From contig NZ_WSRO01000002.1 of assembly GCF_009769735.1 (NCBI RefSeq), positions 3,422,001 to 3,486,000 on the forward strand: 64,000 nt of DNA. The letters are read 5' to 3'. Position 1 is the first letter of the stretch; every line of letters begins with the position of its first letter. A program made the position numbers and the translations under genes. This stretch comes from Streptomyces sp. BA2 (GTDB taxonomy: Bacteria > Actinomycetota > Actinomycetes > Streptomycetales > Streptomycetaceae). This document shows positions 38,771-47,195 of the stretch, in pieces. Under the pieces are notes generated by a model that saw nothing but the letters and a program-made list of their open reading frames with translations, did not search any database and was not told the DNA's origin.

Positions 38771-40947
38771 TCAGGGGTTCCGTACGTCGATCGAAAAGAC
38801 GGAGCGCATTCCGTAAGGGACGTAGAGGGCGTCGCCCACGAGGGTCAGGGGGGCGCCCGGCTCGTCGGTCATCGCCGCGCTCGCTCCCCGGCCCGGGCGG
38901 GTCCAGCCGATCGCGCCCGTGTTCCGGTCGAGCGCCGCGAGGCGGCCGCTCGGGGACGCGAGGTAGACGTGCGAGTCGGAGGCCAGGGGCGGGCCCGGCA
39001 TCTCCACGGTGGAGTTGCGGGCCCAGGTCTGGCGGCCCGAGCGCGGGTCGACGGCGCGGACCGTGCCGTTGACGGAGGTGAAGTAGACGGTGCCGCGGCT
39101 GAGGGTCGCCGTCGGCTCGCCGGACTGCGGGCGGGTGAGGCGGACCGTGTGCAGGCGGCGGGTCTCCAGGTCGAGCGCGATGATCCTGCGGTGCGTCTTC
39201 ACGGAGGGGTCGGTGAAGAGCAGGCGCCCTCTGGTCTGCCCGAGGAAGCTGAGCTCGTCGCGGGCCGTGGCGGTCCAGCTCGGTTTTCCGGTGGCCGGGT
39301 CGAGCCGGATGATCCGGGTGCCGTCCGGGTCGTCGGTGGGGCAGAAGAGATAGCCGTGGCCGGCCGCGGACCGCAGATCGCACTCCCCGCCCGTCGAGGC
39401 GAGGCGCGGGAACGGATGCTGCCAGACGGGCTTGCCGTCGTCGGGACCAAGGAGGGCGTACGAGGATCCCTCGTCGCCGTAGGCGGTGAGGACACCACCG
39501 TTCGTGGTCGCCACCGTGGCGGGGCCGGCGGAGCCCTTCAGCTCACCCGCGGTCTCCGGCGCCATGGCGCCGGTGCCCCGCTGGGTCGGCCTGGTCCAGA
39601 GCTCGCGGCCGGTGCGGGCGTCGATGGCCTGGATCGCGTAGTCGTTGTCGGGTTCCCCGGCGGACGGGCTCTCCTCGGTTTGGTCGTTGCGGTAGACGAA
39701 GAGACGGTGGCCCGACCTGCCGATCACGGTGCCTTCGTCGAGTGACCAGGAGTCGGGCTCGGGGTCGACCGGCAGGCTCCAGGCGGCCTTGCCGGTGGCC
39801 AGCGAGAAGCGCACGGCCTTGACGTCGTTGCCCGCGCACACGAGGCCGCCGAGGGCCGCGGCGCAGTTGGAGAACGGGCCGTACACGTCATCCGCCGCAC
39901 CGGAGCTGTCCTTGGCCTGCCAGGCCCGCCACCCCTCCGGCAGATCACCGCGTCCGGGCCCGTCCGACGCCGCGAGGCGTACGACGACGCCTGCCCCCAG
40001 CGCCATGAGCAGCGCCCCGCCCATGGCCGCCCCGACGAGCACCCGTCTGCGGCGGCGCGGGCGCGCGGGCGGCGGGGTGCCGGCGGGCGGGGACGGCGGG
40101 GGCAGGGGCTCGCCCCTGAGGAGGGCCAGGAGCTCGTCGGGGGTGGGGCGGGACTTGGGGTCCTTGGCGAGGCACTGCTCGACGAGAGGGAGCAACTCCT
40201 CGGGGACGCCTTCGAGTTCGGGTGCGCCCTCGACGACGCGGGTGGCCGTCTCGTACGGACTGTCGCTGTCGAAGGGGCCGCGTCCCGTCGCCGCGTGGAC
40301 CAGGACCGCGCCCAGCGAGAAGACGTCGGAGGCGGGGCCCACCTCGCGGGGCGTGGTGAGCTGCTCCGGGGACATGTAGGGCGGGGTGCCCTCCCCCAAG
40401 CTCTTAATGAGCAGGGGGCACCCCCATCCCGGCCGGTCTGGGTCAAGGGGTCACCGACGAGGGCCCCGGCCGTGCGGGAGACCCCGAAGTCGATGACGCG
40501 GGGGCCGTCCTCCGCGAGCATCACGTTGGCCGGTTTCAGATCGCGGTGGACCACGCCGACTCGGTGGATGTCGCGCAGCGCCTCGATCAGGCCCGCCGTG
40601 AGTTCACGCAGCCGGTCGAGGGGCAGCGGGCCTTCGCGGCGTACGTGGGCGCCCAGATTCTCGCCGGGGATGTAGAGCGTGGCCATCCACGGGCTCGGGG
40701 CGTCCGCGTCGGCGTCCACGACCGGGGCCGTGAAGGCGCCGCTGACCTGGCGCGCCGCCTCGACCTCACGGCTGAAGCGCGTCCGGAACTCGGGGTCGTC
40801 GGCGTACTGGCCGTGTACGACCTTCAGCGCGAGGCGCCGTCCGGAGGCCGATCGGGCGAGATAGACGACGCCCATGCCTCCGGAGCCGAGCCGGTCGTCG
40901 ATCGGATAACCGCCGATCTCCGCCGGATCCGAGTCGCGGAGCGCCAT
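38771..40947 (-). pseudogene. Ser/Thr protein kinase with beta-propeller sensor domain, frame broken in the activation loop
   Basis: The 5' part (40947 to about 40430) encodes a Hanks-type kinase: LGSGGMGVVYLA, the Lys in LALKVV, HRDLKPANVML and DFGVSRT. The 3' part resumes in another frame at GTPPYMSPEQL, the activation loop and APE-equivalent, continuing through the kinase C-lobe, a Pro-rich linker, one membrane span (VLVGAAMGGALLMALGAGVVV) and a large outer PQQ/WD-type propeller (repeated GxPxWxx and DPRSGRQTW units) to 38771. Between the CGG codon of LTQTGR and the GGC codon of GTPP lie 38 bases, not a multiple of three, containing the palindromic repeat at 40391-40428. Removing 32 or 35 of them would restore a normal kinase of about 710 residues. 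Either natural inactivation or an assembly problem. Confidence 0.85.
40391..40428. repeat. short palindromic insertion inside the kinase gene
   Basis: CCCCCAAGCTC, TTAAT, then GAGCAGGGGG and CACCCCCA form an imperfect palindrome. It resembles a very common dispersed Streptomyces repeat (CCCCCAAGCTC...GAGCAGGGGG, from memory). Its presence accounts for the frame shift. Confidence 0.75.
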
Positions 40948-40954
40948 CCGCCGG

Positions 40955-41158
40955 TCAGAAGCTGATCGAGTTGATGGTCTCGGCCACCTCATTGAGGAAG
41001 CGATTTATGGAGGGGGCCATTCCGGTCGAGGCGAGGAAGAACCCGAAGAGCACCGCGACGATCGCGGGCCCCGCTTTGATCGATCCCCCGCGGATCAGCA
41101 CGATGAGGATGATCGCCAACAGCAACACCACTGACAGCGAAATGGCCACACTGATCAC
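40955..41158 (-). CDS. 67-residue membrane protein, function unknown
   Basis: A small protein with a first hydrophobic segment ISVAISLSVVLLLAIILIVLI and a second less hydrophobic one, AGPAIVAVLFGFFLASTGM, ending SINRFLNEVAETINSISF. It begins with GTG at 41158 and ends 7 bases before the kinase ATG, so the two are very likely cotranscribed. Similar short proteins with a helical tail occur beside Streptomyces signalling genes; no function can be assigned. Confidence 0.75.
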   Translation of the reverse strand: MISVAISLSVVLLLAIILIVLIRGGSIKAGPAIVAVLFGFFLASTGMAPSINRFLNEVAETINSISF

Positions 41159-41562
41159 ACCCTAGGTCGGTCTCTCCCCGGCCCGGGGGGTACGACCCCG
41201 CACACCCCCGCCAGGACCATCGTGCCACCAACGCGCCATCCGTATGCGGCCGGTGACACATCGTCGGCCAAGGCCGCACGTGCCCGGCGTGGACGCGGCG
41301 CACGGGGTGCCCTTGGGGCGTATGAACACCGCGCCCCCGCACGACAATTCGAAGCCCGCGCACGGCCACTAATTCGGCTTGATCGTTTCCATTGCCACAC
41401 AACTCGTTCGCCAGAAATTCGAATTGTTGCCGGACCCACACCGCCGGCTCCACAAAGACCCAATCAATCGGACATTTCACCAGAGTCGCCTGCGGGCGTT
41501 ATGCGACGTTTAAGGGGGATGAGTTGTGACGTACTGGACATTCGGCTCGGTGTATCGGCAGT

Positions 41563-41585
41563 GACAGGAGGTGAATCTTCCTGTC
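41563..41585 (+). promoter_or_regulatory. hairpin enclosing a consensus ribosome-binding site
   Basis: GACAGGA (41563-41569) pairs with TCCTGTC (41579-41585) and encloses the rest of AGGAGGTGA. No long frame begins at suitable distance; GTG 41571 opens only 16 codons. It may be a translation switch or a relic. Confidence 0.4.
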
Positions 41586-41663
41586 GGCTCCGATGATTTC
41601 CGGGTACTCGGACCGCAATAGCCCTGATCCGTCTGTGATTGAGATGACAGGTGAGTTGGGGGT

Positions 41664-41693
41664 TTTACGAATACACATGAGCGACGCTAGGGT
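41664..41693 (+). promoter_or_regulatory. probable promoter for the acyltransferase
   Basis: TTTACG (41664-41669), 18-base spacer, TAGGGT (41688-41693), close to the TTGACA/TAGGRT-type consensus. The expected start of transcription, near 41700, would fall at the ATG at 41701. Confidence 0.4.
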
Positions 41694-41700
41694 GCCTCAG

Positions 41701-41781
41701 ATGTTCCACGCTGCCACCATCCCCGCAAGCGCAGTGCGGTCCAGGATCGTCTCACCGAGCTCTTGGTGGGAGGGCCTGTGA
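41701..41781 (+). other. possible leaderless upstream frame coupled to the acyltransferase
   Basis: ATG 41701 opens 26 codons (MFHAATIPASAVRSRIVSPS...) ending with TGA at 41779-41781, which overlaps the GTG at 41778-41780 (GTGA). If transcription starts at about 41700 this frame would be read without a leader and could deliver ribosomes to the next gene. No homology is recognised. Confidence 0.25.
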
Positions 41782-43040
41782 CGAACTCGGTTCAACCGCA
41801 CGGCCGCCACCGGGCGCCGCTCCCCCCGGCACATGTGCCCGCGGACGGAGTACCAGGCCCCCGCGCCCCCCAGTCCACCATGGCCGCGACCGTTCCCCAC
41901 GCCCCGGCCGGCACCACCGCTCGCCCCGCCCCGACGGGCCACCCCGGCTCCACGGGCCACCCCGGCACCACGGGCAGATCCGCATCCACGGGTCAACCCG
42001 CCAAGCAGCGCGACTCCTTCTTCGACAACGCCAAGTACCTGGCGATCGTCCTGGTCGCGATGGCGCACGCCTGGGAGCCGCTGACCGACGGCAGCCGCGC
42101 CGCAGAGGCGCTGTACATGACCGTCTACACGTTCCACATGCCGGCGTTCATCCTCATCTCCGGCTACTTCTCGCGCAGCTTCGACATGCGGTCCGACCGC
42201 CTCAAGCGCCTGGTGACCGGCATCGCCGTGCCGTACGTCATCTTCGAAGTCGCGTACACCTTCTTCAAGCGCTACGCGGACGACGATCCGACGCAGCCGA
42301 TCAGTCTGCTCGACCCCTGGTACCTCACCTGGTTCCTGGTCGCGCTCTTCGTCTGGCGTCTGACGACCCCGCTGTGGAAGCTGGTCCGCTGGCCGCTGCC
42401 GCTCGCGCTCGCCATCGCCGTGCTCGCGACGATCTCTCCGGACATCGGCGACGACCTGGACCTGCAGCGCGTGCTGCAGTTCCTGCCCTTCTTCGTGCTC
42501 GGCCTCTTCATGAAGCCCGAGTACTTCCAGCTGGTGCGGCGCCGCGAGGTGCGGCTGCTCTCCATCCCGATCTTCGCGAGCGCGCTGCTCCTCGCGTACT
42601 GGGCAGGGCCGCGGATGACGTCGGCCTGGTTCTACCGCCGGGACAGCGCACAGGAGTTGGGTGCGCCGTGGTGGGCCGGTGTCGTGATGACGCTGGCGCT
42701 GTTCGGCTGCTCCGCCATCCTCACCGCCTGCTTCTTCGCGTGGGTTCCGCGCCGGAAGATGTGGTTCACGGTGCTCGGCGCGGGCACGCTGTACGGCTAC
42801 CTGCTGCACGGCTTCCTCGCCAAGGGCTCGCGTTTCTGGGGCTGGTTCGACGACTACGAGTGGATGCACACGCCTGTGGGACAGGTGATCGTGTCGCTGG
42901 TGGCCGCGGCGGTGGTGACGCTTCTCTGTACGCCTCCGGTGCAGCGGATGTTCCGCTTCGCCATGGAGCCGAAGATGGAGTGGGCGTTCAAGCGGGACGC
43001 TGCCGCGTTGGCTCGGGAGCGGGCCAAGTCTTCTTCCTAG
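41778..43040 (+). CDS. membrane acyltransferase (acyltransferase-3 family)
   Basis: A 420-residue integral membrane protein. After a Pro/Thr/Gly-rich cytoplasmic leader of about 75 residues with HPGxTGHPGxTG repeats, it has the family opening FFDNAKYLAIVLVAMAHAW and MPAFILISGYFSR, then about ten hydrophobic segments. Such enzymes transfer acyl groups to cell-surface sugars; the substrate is unknown. I chose GTG 41778 because it follows GGGAGGG, although the spacing (3-4 bases) is short; GTG 41766 is an alternative. It converges with the HD protein and the two stops share CTAG. Confidence 0.88.
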   Translation: MTNSVQPHGRHRAPLPPAHVPADGVPGPRAPQSTMAATVPHAPAGTTARPAPTGHPGSTGHPGTTGRSASTGQPAKQRDSFFDNAKYLAIVLVAMAHAWEPLTDGSRAAEALYMTVYTFHMPAFILISGYFSRSFDMRSDRLKRLVTGIAVPYVIFEVAYTFFKRYADDDPTQPISLLDPWYLTWFLVALFVWRLTTPLWKLVRWPLPLALAIAVLATISPDIGDDLDLQRVLQFLPFFVLGLFMKPEYFQLVRRREVRLLSIPIFASALLLAYWAGPRMTSAWFYRRDSAQELGAPWWAGVVMTLALFGCSAILTACFFAWVPRRKMWFTVLGAGTLYGYLLHGFLAKGSRFWGWFDDYEWMHTPVGQVIVSLVAAAVVTLLCTPPVQRMFRFAMEPKMEWAFKRDAAALARERAKSSS

Positions 43041-43498
43041 CGCTGCGACTGGACGCCCAGTAGGGCGCGCATGTTCGCGTATTTCTCCGTGAGGCGATCA
43101 CGGGTCGGCCCGTCTAGCTCTGCTAGGCGGGCCGGATTCGCGTTGTGGGCCAGGTCCGCTTCCTTGACCAGGCGGGCGCCGGGGGTTTCGAGGATGCGGG
43201 TGGCGTAGGCCTCGGGGGGTTCGCCCGCCCTCTTGGTGAGGGCTCGCACGATGTCCTTCGTACGTGGGGTGAGAGGCGCGTCCCGCAGCCACTCCTCGGT
43301 GAGGGCGTTGTCCTCGATGGCGTCGTGGAGCCAGGCGGCGGCGATCTGTTCCGGCGAGCCGTTTCTGGCGTGGACGCCCTTGGCCACGGCTTCCAGGTGC
43401 TCTGTGTAGGGGCGGCCCGCTTTGTCCTTCTGGGTGGCGTGGGCCTGGCGGGCGATTGCTTCTACCTCGGGCAGGGACAGCGGAGGGCTGGGGCTCAT
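43037..43498 (-). CDS. HD-domain protein (RelA/SpoT hydrolase-like fold)
   Basis: A 153-residue protein with an HD metal-binding fold: IARQAHATQKDKAGRPYTEHLEAVAKGV, then AAAWLHDAIEDN, then LVKEADLAHNAN near the end. This is the pattern of the stand-alone HD proteins related to the hydrolase domain of RelA/SpoT. Possibly a small-molecule phosphohydrolase. ATG 43498 is preferred; the longer frame extends into the palindromic repeat at 43506-43675. Confidence 0.85.
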   Translation of the reverse strand: MSPSPPLSLPEVEAIARQAHATQKDKAGRPYTEHLEAVAKGVHARNGSPEQIAAAWLHDAIEDNALTEEWLRDAPLTPRTKDIVRALTKRAGEPPEAYATRILETPGARLVKEADLAHNANPARLAELDGPTRDRLTEKYANMRALLGVQSQR

Positions 43499-43505
43499 GC
43501 GGAGA

Positions 43506-43675
43506 TTTTCCCCAACCCCGCCCCTTCCCGAAAACCGTGCCTGCGCCCCGGACCTACCTGGGGCTCCGCCCCAGACCCCGCTCCTCAATCGCCGGAGGGG
43601 CTGAAAATTCAGCCCCTCCGGCGATTGAGGAGGCCCTCGCGCAGCGAGTTTTCGGGAAGGGGTGGGGTTGGGGGA
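43506..43675. repeat. 170-bp nested-palindrome element, copy 1
   Basis: The outer arms at 43510-43535 and 43648-43673 are complementary over 26 bp with one mismatch (CCCCAACCCCGCCCCTTCCC start). The inner arms at 43581-43605 and 43608-43632 are 25 bp, perfect. The whole region could fold into one long hairpin and sits between the HD gene start and the end of the ABC permease gene. A second copy is at 52047-52251. Confidence 0.85.
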
Positions 43676-43678
43676 ATG

Positions 43679-46141
43679 TCAGTCCCGGACCCGCAACGCC
43701 GCCCTCGCCGGCAAGGCCGTCGCCGCCAGGCCCAGGGCCAGCGTCGCCGCCACGAAGGAGCCGTACAGCAGTGGCGGGATGTACGGGGACTCCCCCGTCA
43801 GGCCGTTCATCATGGGGATCAGCGTCGCCATCGCGATCGCCGTGCCGATCACGATGCCCGCGCAGGCGACCAGCAGCGCCTCCCACCGCACCATCCGCAT
43901 CACCTGGCGCCGGGTGGAGCCGATCAGGCGCAGCGTGCCGAGTTCGCGGCGGCGGTCCAGGACCGTCATCACCAGGGTGTTGACCGCGGCGATCGCCGCG
44001 AACCCGCCCAGTACGGCCGCCATCACCGCGTTCGCCCAGGCGTTGACCGCCCGGTCCGTGGACTGCGCGGTGGCGTAGCCGTCGCGGTCCTGGAGTGTGC
44101 CGAGGGCTGTGAGGGCCTGCGGCGCCTTGCCCTTCGTCCAGATCTCCGAGGAGAAGGACGAGGTCACGTGCTGCTTCAAGTCCGATGAGGGAAGCGTTAC
44201 TTGGGAGAGGCCCATGCCTCGGTCGTACGTGGCCACCACCTTCGGTGACGTCTTCGTACCGTCGGGCATCCGCAGCGCGATGCGCTCGCCCGTCTTCACG
44301 TTCGCGGAGTCCGCGAGCTTCGCGTCGACGGCGATCTCGCCCTTGCCGAGCGAGGCCATCGTGCCCGTCCTGACGCCCAGGTCCTGGACCTTGGTCAGGT
44401 CGCGGGGGGAGCCGGTGACGCCCTGGGCCGACGCGCTCTCCAGCCAGCGGTCACCGCCCGAGCCCACCGGCACCAGGACGGAGGTCTTGAGGAGGCCCAC
44501 GGCCGAGGTGACTCCAGGGGCCTTAGCGGCCTTCGTGACCCCGGCCGGGGTAGCGCCCGCCCCGGACGCCGTCACGATGTGGTCCGCCGTGATGCCTTCC
44601 CGCTGCTGGTCGGCCGCCACCCGGTCCTCGCTGGTGTGCATGAAGACGAGAGTGGACGAGAACGCCATCGCCAGGACGATCGGGGTGATCGCGGAGGCCA
44701 GACGGCGGGCATTCGTACGGGAGTTGGCCGCGGCGAGCGAGGCGGACGCGCCCGCGCCGCGCAGCGGAAGTCCGAACAGGGCCGCGCAGCCGCGGGCGAC
44801 CAGCGGGCCGAGCAGGGCCACGGCGAGCATGAACAGCATGACGATGCCGAGGGCCACGTTGGCCGCGTCGTCCCCCGTCAGGGATGAGGCGACCCCGGCG
44901 AGTACGCAGCCGCCGACGGCCGCCGCGATCCCCAGCGGCATACGGATCCAGCCGAAGCGCAGGCGTTCCACGGAGGATTCGCTCAGGGCCTGGCCCGGCC
45001 TGATGCGGGAGGGGCGGCGGGCCGCCATGTAGCCGGAGACCAGGGCGGTGAGCACGGCCACGCCGACGGCCGATACGAGGGGGATGAACGAGATGGACAG
45101 GTCCAGGGCCTCGGGGATCGCTCCCCTGTCCTTCAGCTGGCCGAACCACCAGCCGGCCAGGGCGATTCCGGGCAGCACCCCGACCGCTCCCGCGAGGGGT
45201 GCGACGAGCAGGGCCTCGGTGGCGATGGTGCGGCGGATCTGGCGGGGCGTCGTGCCGATGGCCCGCAACAGCGCGTACTCACGGGCCCGTTGGCCGACGG
45301 AGAGCGCCACCGTGCCGGCCGCGGTGAACATGGCGACCATGGTGGCGACGCCGCCGAAGGAGCCGCCGAGACCGGTGAGCATCTCCTGCGCGTAGGCCAG
45401 CTCGGAACCCTCGGCCTCGCTGCGGTCGTCGCCGGTGTGGACGTCGGCCTTGTTGCCGATGGCGTGCGCCACCTGGGACTTGAGGGCGTCGTCCGTGACG
45501 CCGTCCTTGGGCAGGACGGCTACGGCGTCGATGCGGTCGGGGTGGCCGGAGAGCCGTACGGCGTCGGAGTCGGTGAACCAGGCGGTGGGTGCGCCCTGCC
45601 CGGACCGTACGGTGCCGGAGATCCGGAAGTCGCGCGGCCCGTCCGCCGTGGTGAGCGTGGTGTGCTCGCCGACGGAAGCGCCGGGCGCGGCGATGACGAC
45701 CTCGCCGGGGTGCGGGGCGCGGCCCGCGGTCAGCTTCTCGCCGGTGAAAGCCGTGGAGCCCCAGCCGTGCGCGGTGACTTCCTTGCCGCCGGACTGCACC
45801 GGGAAGGTGACGTCCGGGACCGCGGTGCGCGCTCCGGGAACCGAACCCGCCTTGGCCACGAGGGAGTTGTCGATGCGGGCCCGGTCGGGCAGCGGCGTGG
45901 CGGACTCGGAGCGGCTTTCACCGCTGCCCGTGACGAAGTGGGCGCGCTGGTCGGCGGCGGCGACCACGGGGGCACCCGCGTACCGGGTGGGCGGCACCGA
46001 TGCGCGCACCCCCGTCTCCAGGAGGATGCCGCAGGCGGACACGATCAGCGCGGCCATCATCAGCGCGACGAACGTGCCCACGAAGGCCGCGGGTTTGAAG
46101 CGGATGGCGGCGCGTGCGAGGCCGTTGGGCATGGATGCCAT
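43679..46141 (-). CDS. ABC transporter permease, FtsX/MacB type
   Basis: An 820-residue permease with an N-terminal span (AFVGTFVALMMAALIVSACG), a large outside domain (about 45-250), a cluster of three spans with the FtsX signature (VGQRAREYALLRAIGTTPRQI), a second domain, and a second FtsX cluster at the end (DRRRELGTLRLIGSTRRQVMRM). It is a duplicated FtsX architecture, typical of actinobacterial exporters of unknown substrate. Its ATG overlaps the TAA of the ATPase gene (TAATG). Confidence 0.92.
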   Translation of the reverse strand: MASMPNGLARAAIRFKPAAFVGTFVALMMAALIVSACGILLETGVRASVPPTRYAGAPVVAAADQRAHFVTGSGESRSESATPLPDRARIDNSLVAKAGSVPGARTAVPDVTFPVQSGGKEVTAHGWGSTAFTGEKLTAGRAPHPGEVVIAAPGASVGEHTTLTTADGPRDFRISGTVRSGQGAPTAWFTDSDAVRLSGHPDRIDAVAVLPKDGVTDDALKSQVAHAIGNKADVHTGDDRSEAEGSELAYAQEMLTGLGGSFGGVATMVAMFTAAGTVALSVGQRAREYALLRAIGTTPRQIRRTIATEALLVAPLAGAVGVLPGIALAGWWFGQLKDRGAIPEALDLSISFIPLVSAVGVAVLTALVSGYMAARRPSRIRPGQALSESSVERLRFGWIRMPLGIAAAVGGCVLAGVASSLTGDDAANVALGIVMLFMLAVALLGPLVARGCAALFGLPLRGAGASASLAAANSRTNARRLASAITPIVLAMAFSSTLVFMHTSEDRVAADQQREGITADHIVTASGAGATPAGVTKAAKAPGVTSAVGLLKTSVLVPVGSGGDRWLESASAQGVTGSPRDLTKVQDLGVRTGTMASLGKGEIAVDAKLADSANVKTGERIALRMPDGTKTSPKVVATYDRGMGLSQVTLPSSDLKQHVTSSFSSEIWTKGKAPQALTALGTLQDRDGYATAQSTDRAVNAWANAVMAAVLGGFAAIAAVNTLVMTVLDRRRELGTLRLIGSTRRQVMRMVRWEALLVACAGIVIGTAIAMATLIPMMNGLTGESPYIPPLLYGSFVAATLALGLAATALPARAALRVRD

Positions 46142-46980
46142 TACGCGGCCGCTCCCGCGTAGGCCGGAGCGGTCAGCGTCGTCATGCGGGCCGCGATCTC
46201 GGCTGCGGATGCCCGCTCAAGGCGGTCCACGATCGCCCCGTCGGCGAGGAACAGGACCCGGTCTGCGTACGCCGCCGCGGCCGGATCGTGGGTGACCATG
46301 ACGACCGTGGCGCCCATTCCGTCGACCGCCGAGCGGAGCAGGGTGAGGATCTCGGCGGCCGTGGTGGTGTCCAGGGCGCCGGTCGGCTCATCCGCGAAGA
46401 TCACGTCCGGGTTCGTGACCAGGGCGCGGGCGATCGCGACGCGCTGCTGCTGGCCGCCGGAGAGCTCGCCGGGGCGGCGCTTGTGCTTGTCGCCGCCGAG
46501 GCCGACGCGCTGGAGCATGTCGGCGGCCCTGCGGCGGTCGGGGCGGTGTCCTGCGAGGCGCATCGGCAGGACGACGTTCTGCTCGACGGTCAGCGAGGGC
46601 AGCAGGTTGAAGGCCTGGAAGACGAAGCCGAGGCGGGTGCGGCGCAGCGCGGTCAGCTTGTTCTCGCTCATGGACGTGATCTCCGTGCCGCCAAGACGCA
46701 CCGTGCCCTCGCTGGGCCGGTCGAGTCCGGCCGCGCACTGCAGGAAGGTGGACTTGCCGGAGCCCGACGGGCCCATGACGGCGGTGTAGCTGCCGCGCTC
46801 CAGGGCGAGGTCGATGCCGCTGAGGGCGTGCACGGCGCCGGATCCCCTGCCGTACCTGCGGCGTACGCCGTGCAGTTCTACGGCCCAGTCGCCGCCGCGG
46901 GGCGCCTCGCCCGGCATCGGGGGCATCGGCTGCACCGCTGAACTGCCCTCGCCGGATCGCTTCTTGCGCCGCAGCCCCAT
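46141..46980 (-). CDS. ABC transporter ATP-binding protein, MacB/LolD type
   Basis: A 279-residue ATPase. Walker A is GPSGSGKST, the signature is LSGGQQQR, Walker B and switch are VIFADEPTGALD and VTHDPAAAAYADR. I start at ATG 46980 (MGLRRKKRSGEG) with GGAAGGTGG 8 bases upstream; the frame runs on to 47109 without support. It forms a two-gene operon with the permease. The promoter must be in the 46981-47231 gap shared with the divergent antiporter. Confidence 0.95.
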   Translation of the reverse strand: MGLRRKKRSGEGSSAVQPMPPMPGEAPRGGDWAVELHGVRRRYGRGSGAVHALSGIDLALERGSYTAVMGPSGSGKSTFLQCAAGLDRPSEGTVRLGGTEITSMSENKLTALRRTRLGFVFQAFNLLPSLTVEQNVVLPMRLAGHRPDRRRAADMLQRVGLGGDKHKRRPGELSGGQQQRVAIARALVTNPDVIFADEPTGALDTTTAAEILTLLRSAVDGMGATVVMVTHDPAAAAYADRVLFLADGAIVDRLERASAAEIAARMTTLTAPAYAGAAA

Positions 46981-47167
46981 GGCTTCGTCCACCTTCCGTC
47001 CGTACGTCCTGATCGATACCTCGAACGTACGGATTCGGGGTGCTGTGGACCATGAGGGTCCCCGGCGGACGAGAGGTAGGGAGAACCCCACCTTCGGCCG
47101 GAAGCCCACCTCCGGGCGTCAAAGGTTGCTCCGTCAATCGTTTGGTAAGCTAACTATTGACGCGTTC

Positions 47168-47195
47168 TTGACGCACCCTTTGCCATTCGTATGCG
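47168..47195 (+). promoter_or_regulatory. probable promoter of the antiporter gene
   Basis: TTGACG (47168-47173), 16-base spacer, TATGCG (47190-47195). Transcription would begin near 47201, so a GTG at 47196 could not be the translation start. Confidence 0.4.

Larger units (their letters stand above)
41159..41777. other. 619-bp region between the small membrane gene and the acyltransferase
   Basis: No long gene fits. The part 41350-41700 is less GC-rich than its surroundings. It contains a GGGGG-preceded 12-codon frame (GTG 41526, VTYWTFGSVYRQ), an AGGAGGTGA ribosome site inside a hairpin (41563-41585), a promoter-like pair ending at 41693 and a 26-codon frame (41701-41781) whose stop overlaps the acyltransferase start. 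It may be a regulated leader or the remnant of a lost gene. Confidence 0.5.

Noticed and set aside
41571..41621. A SARP-type regulator start (16 codons containing FRVLGP)
   Set aside because: The frame stops after 16 codons and no further SARP sequence follows in any frame; the match is too short to call a remnant.
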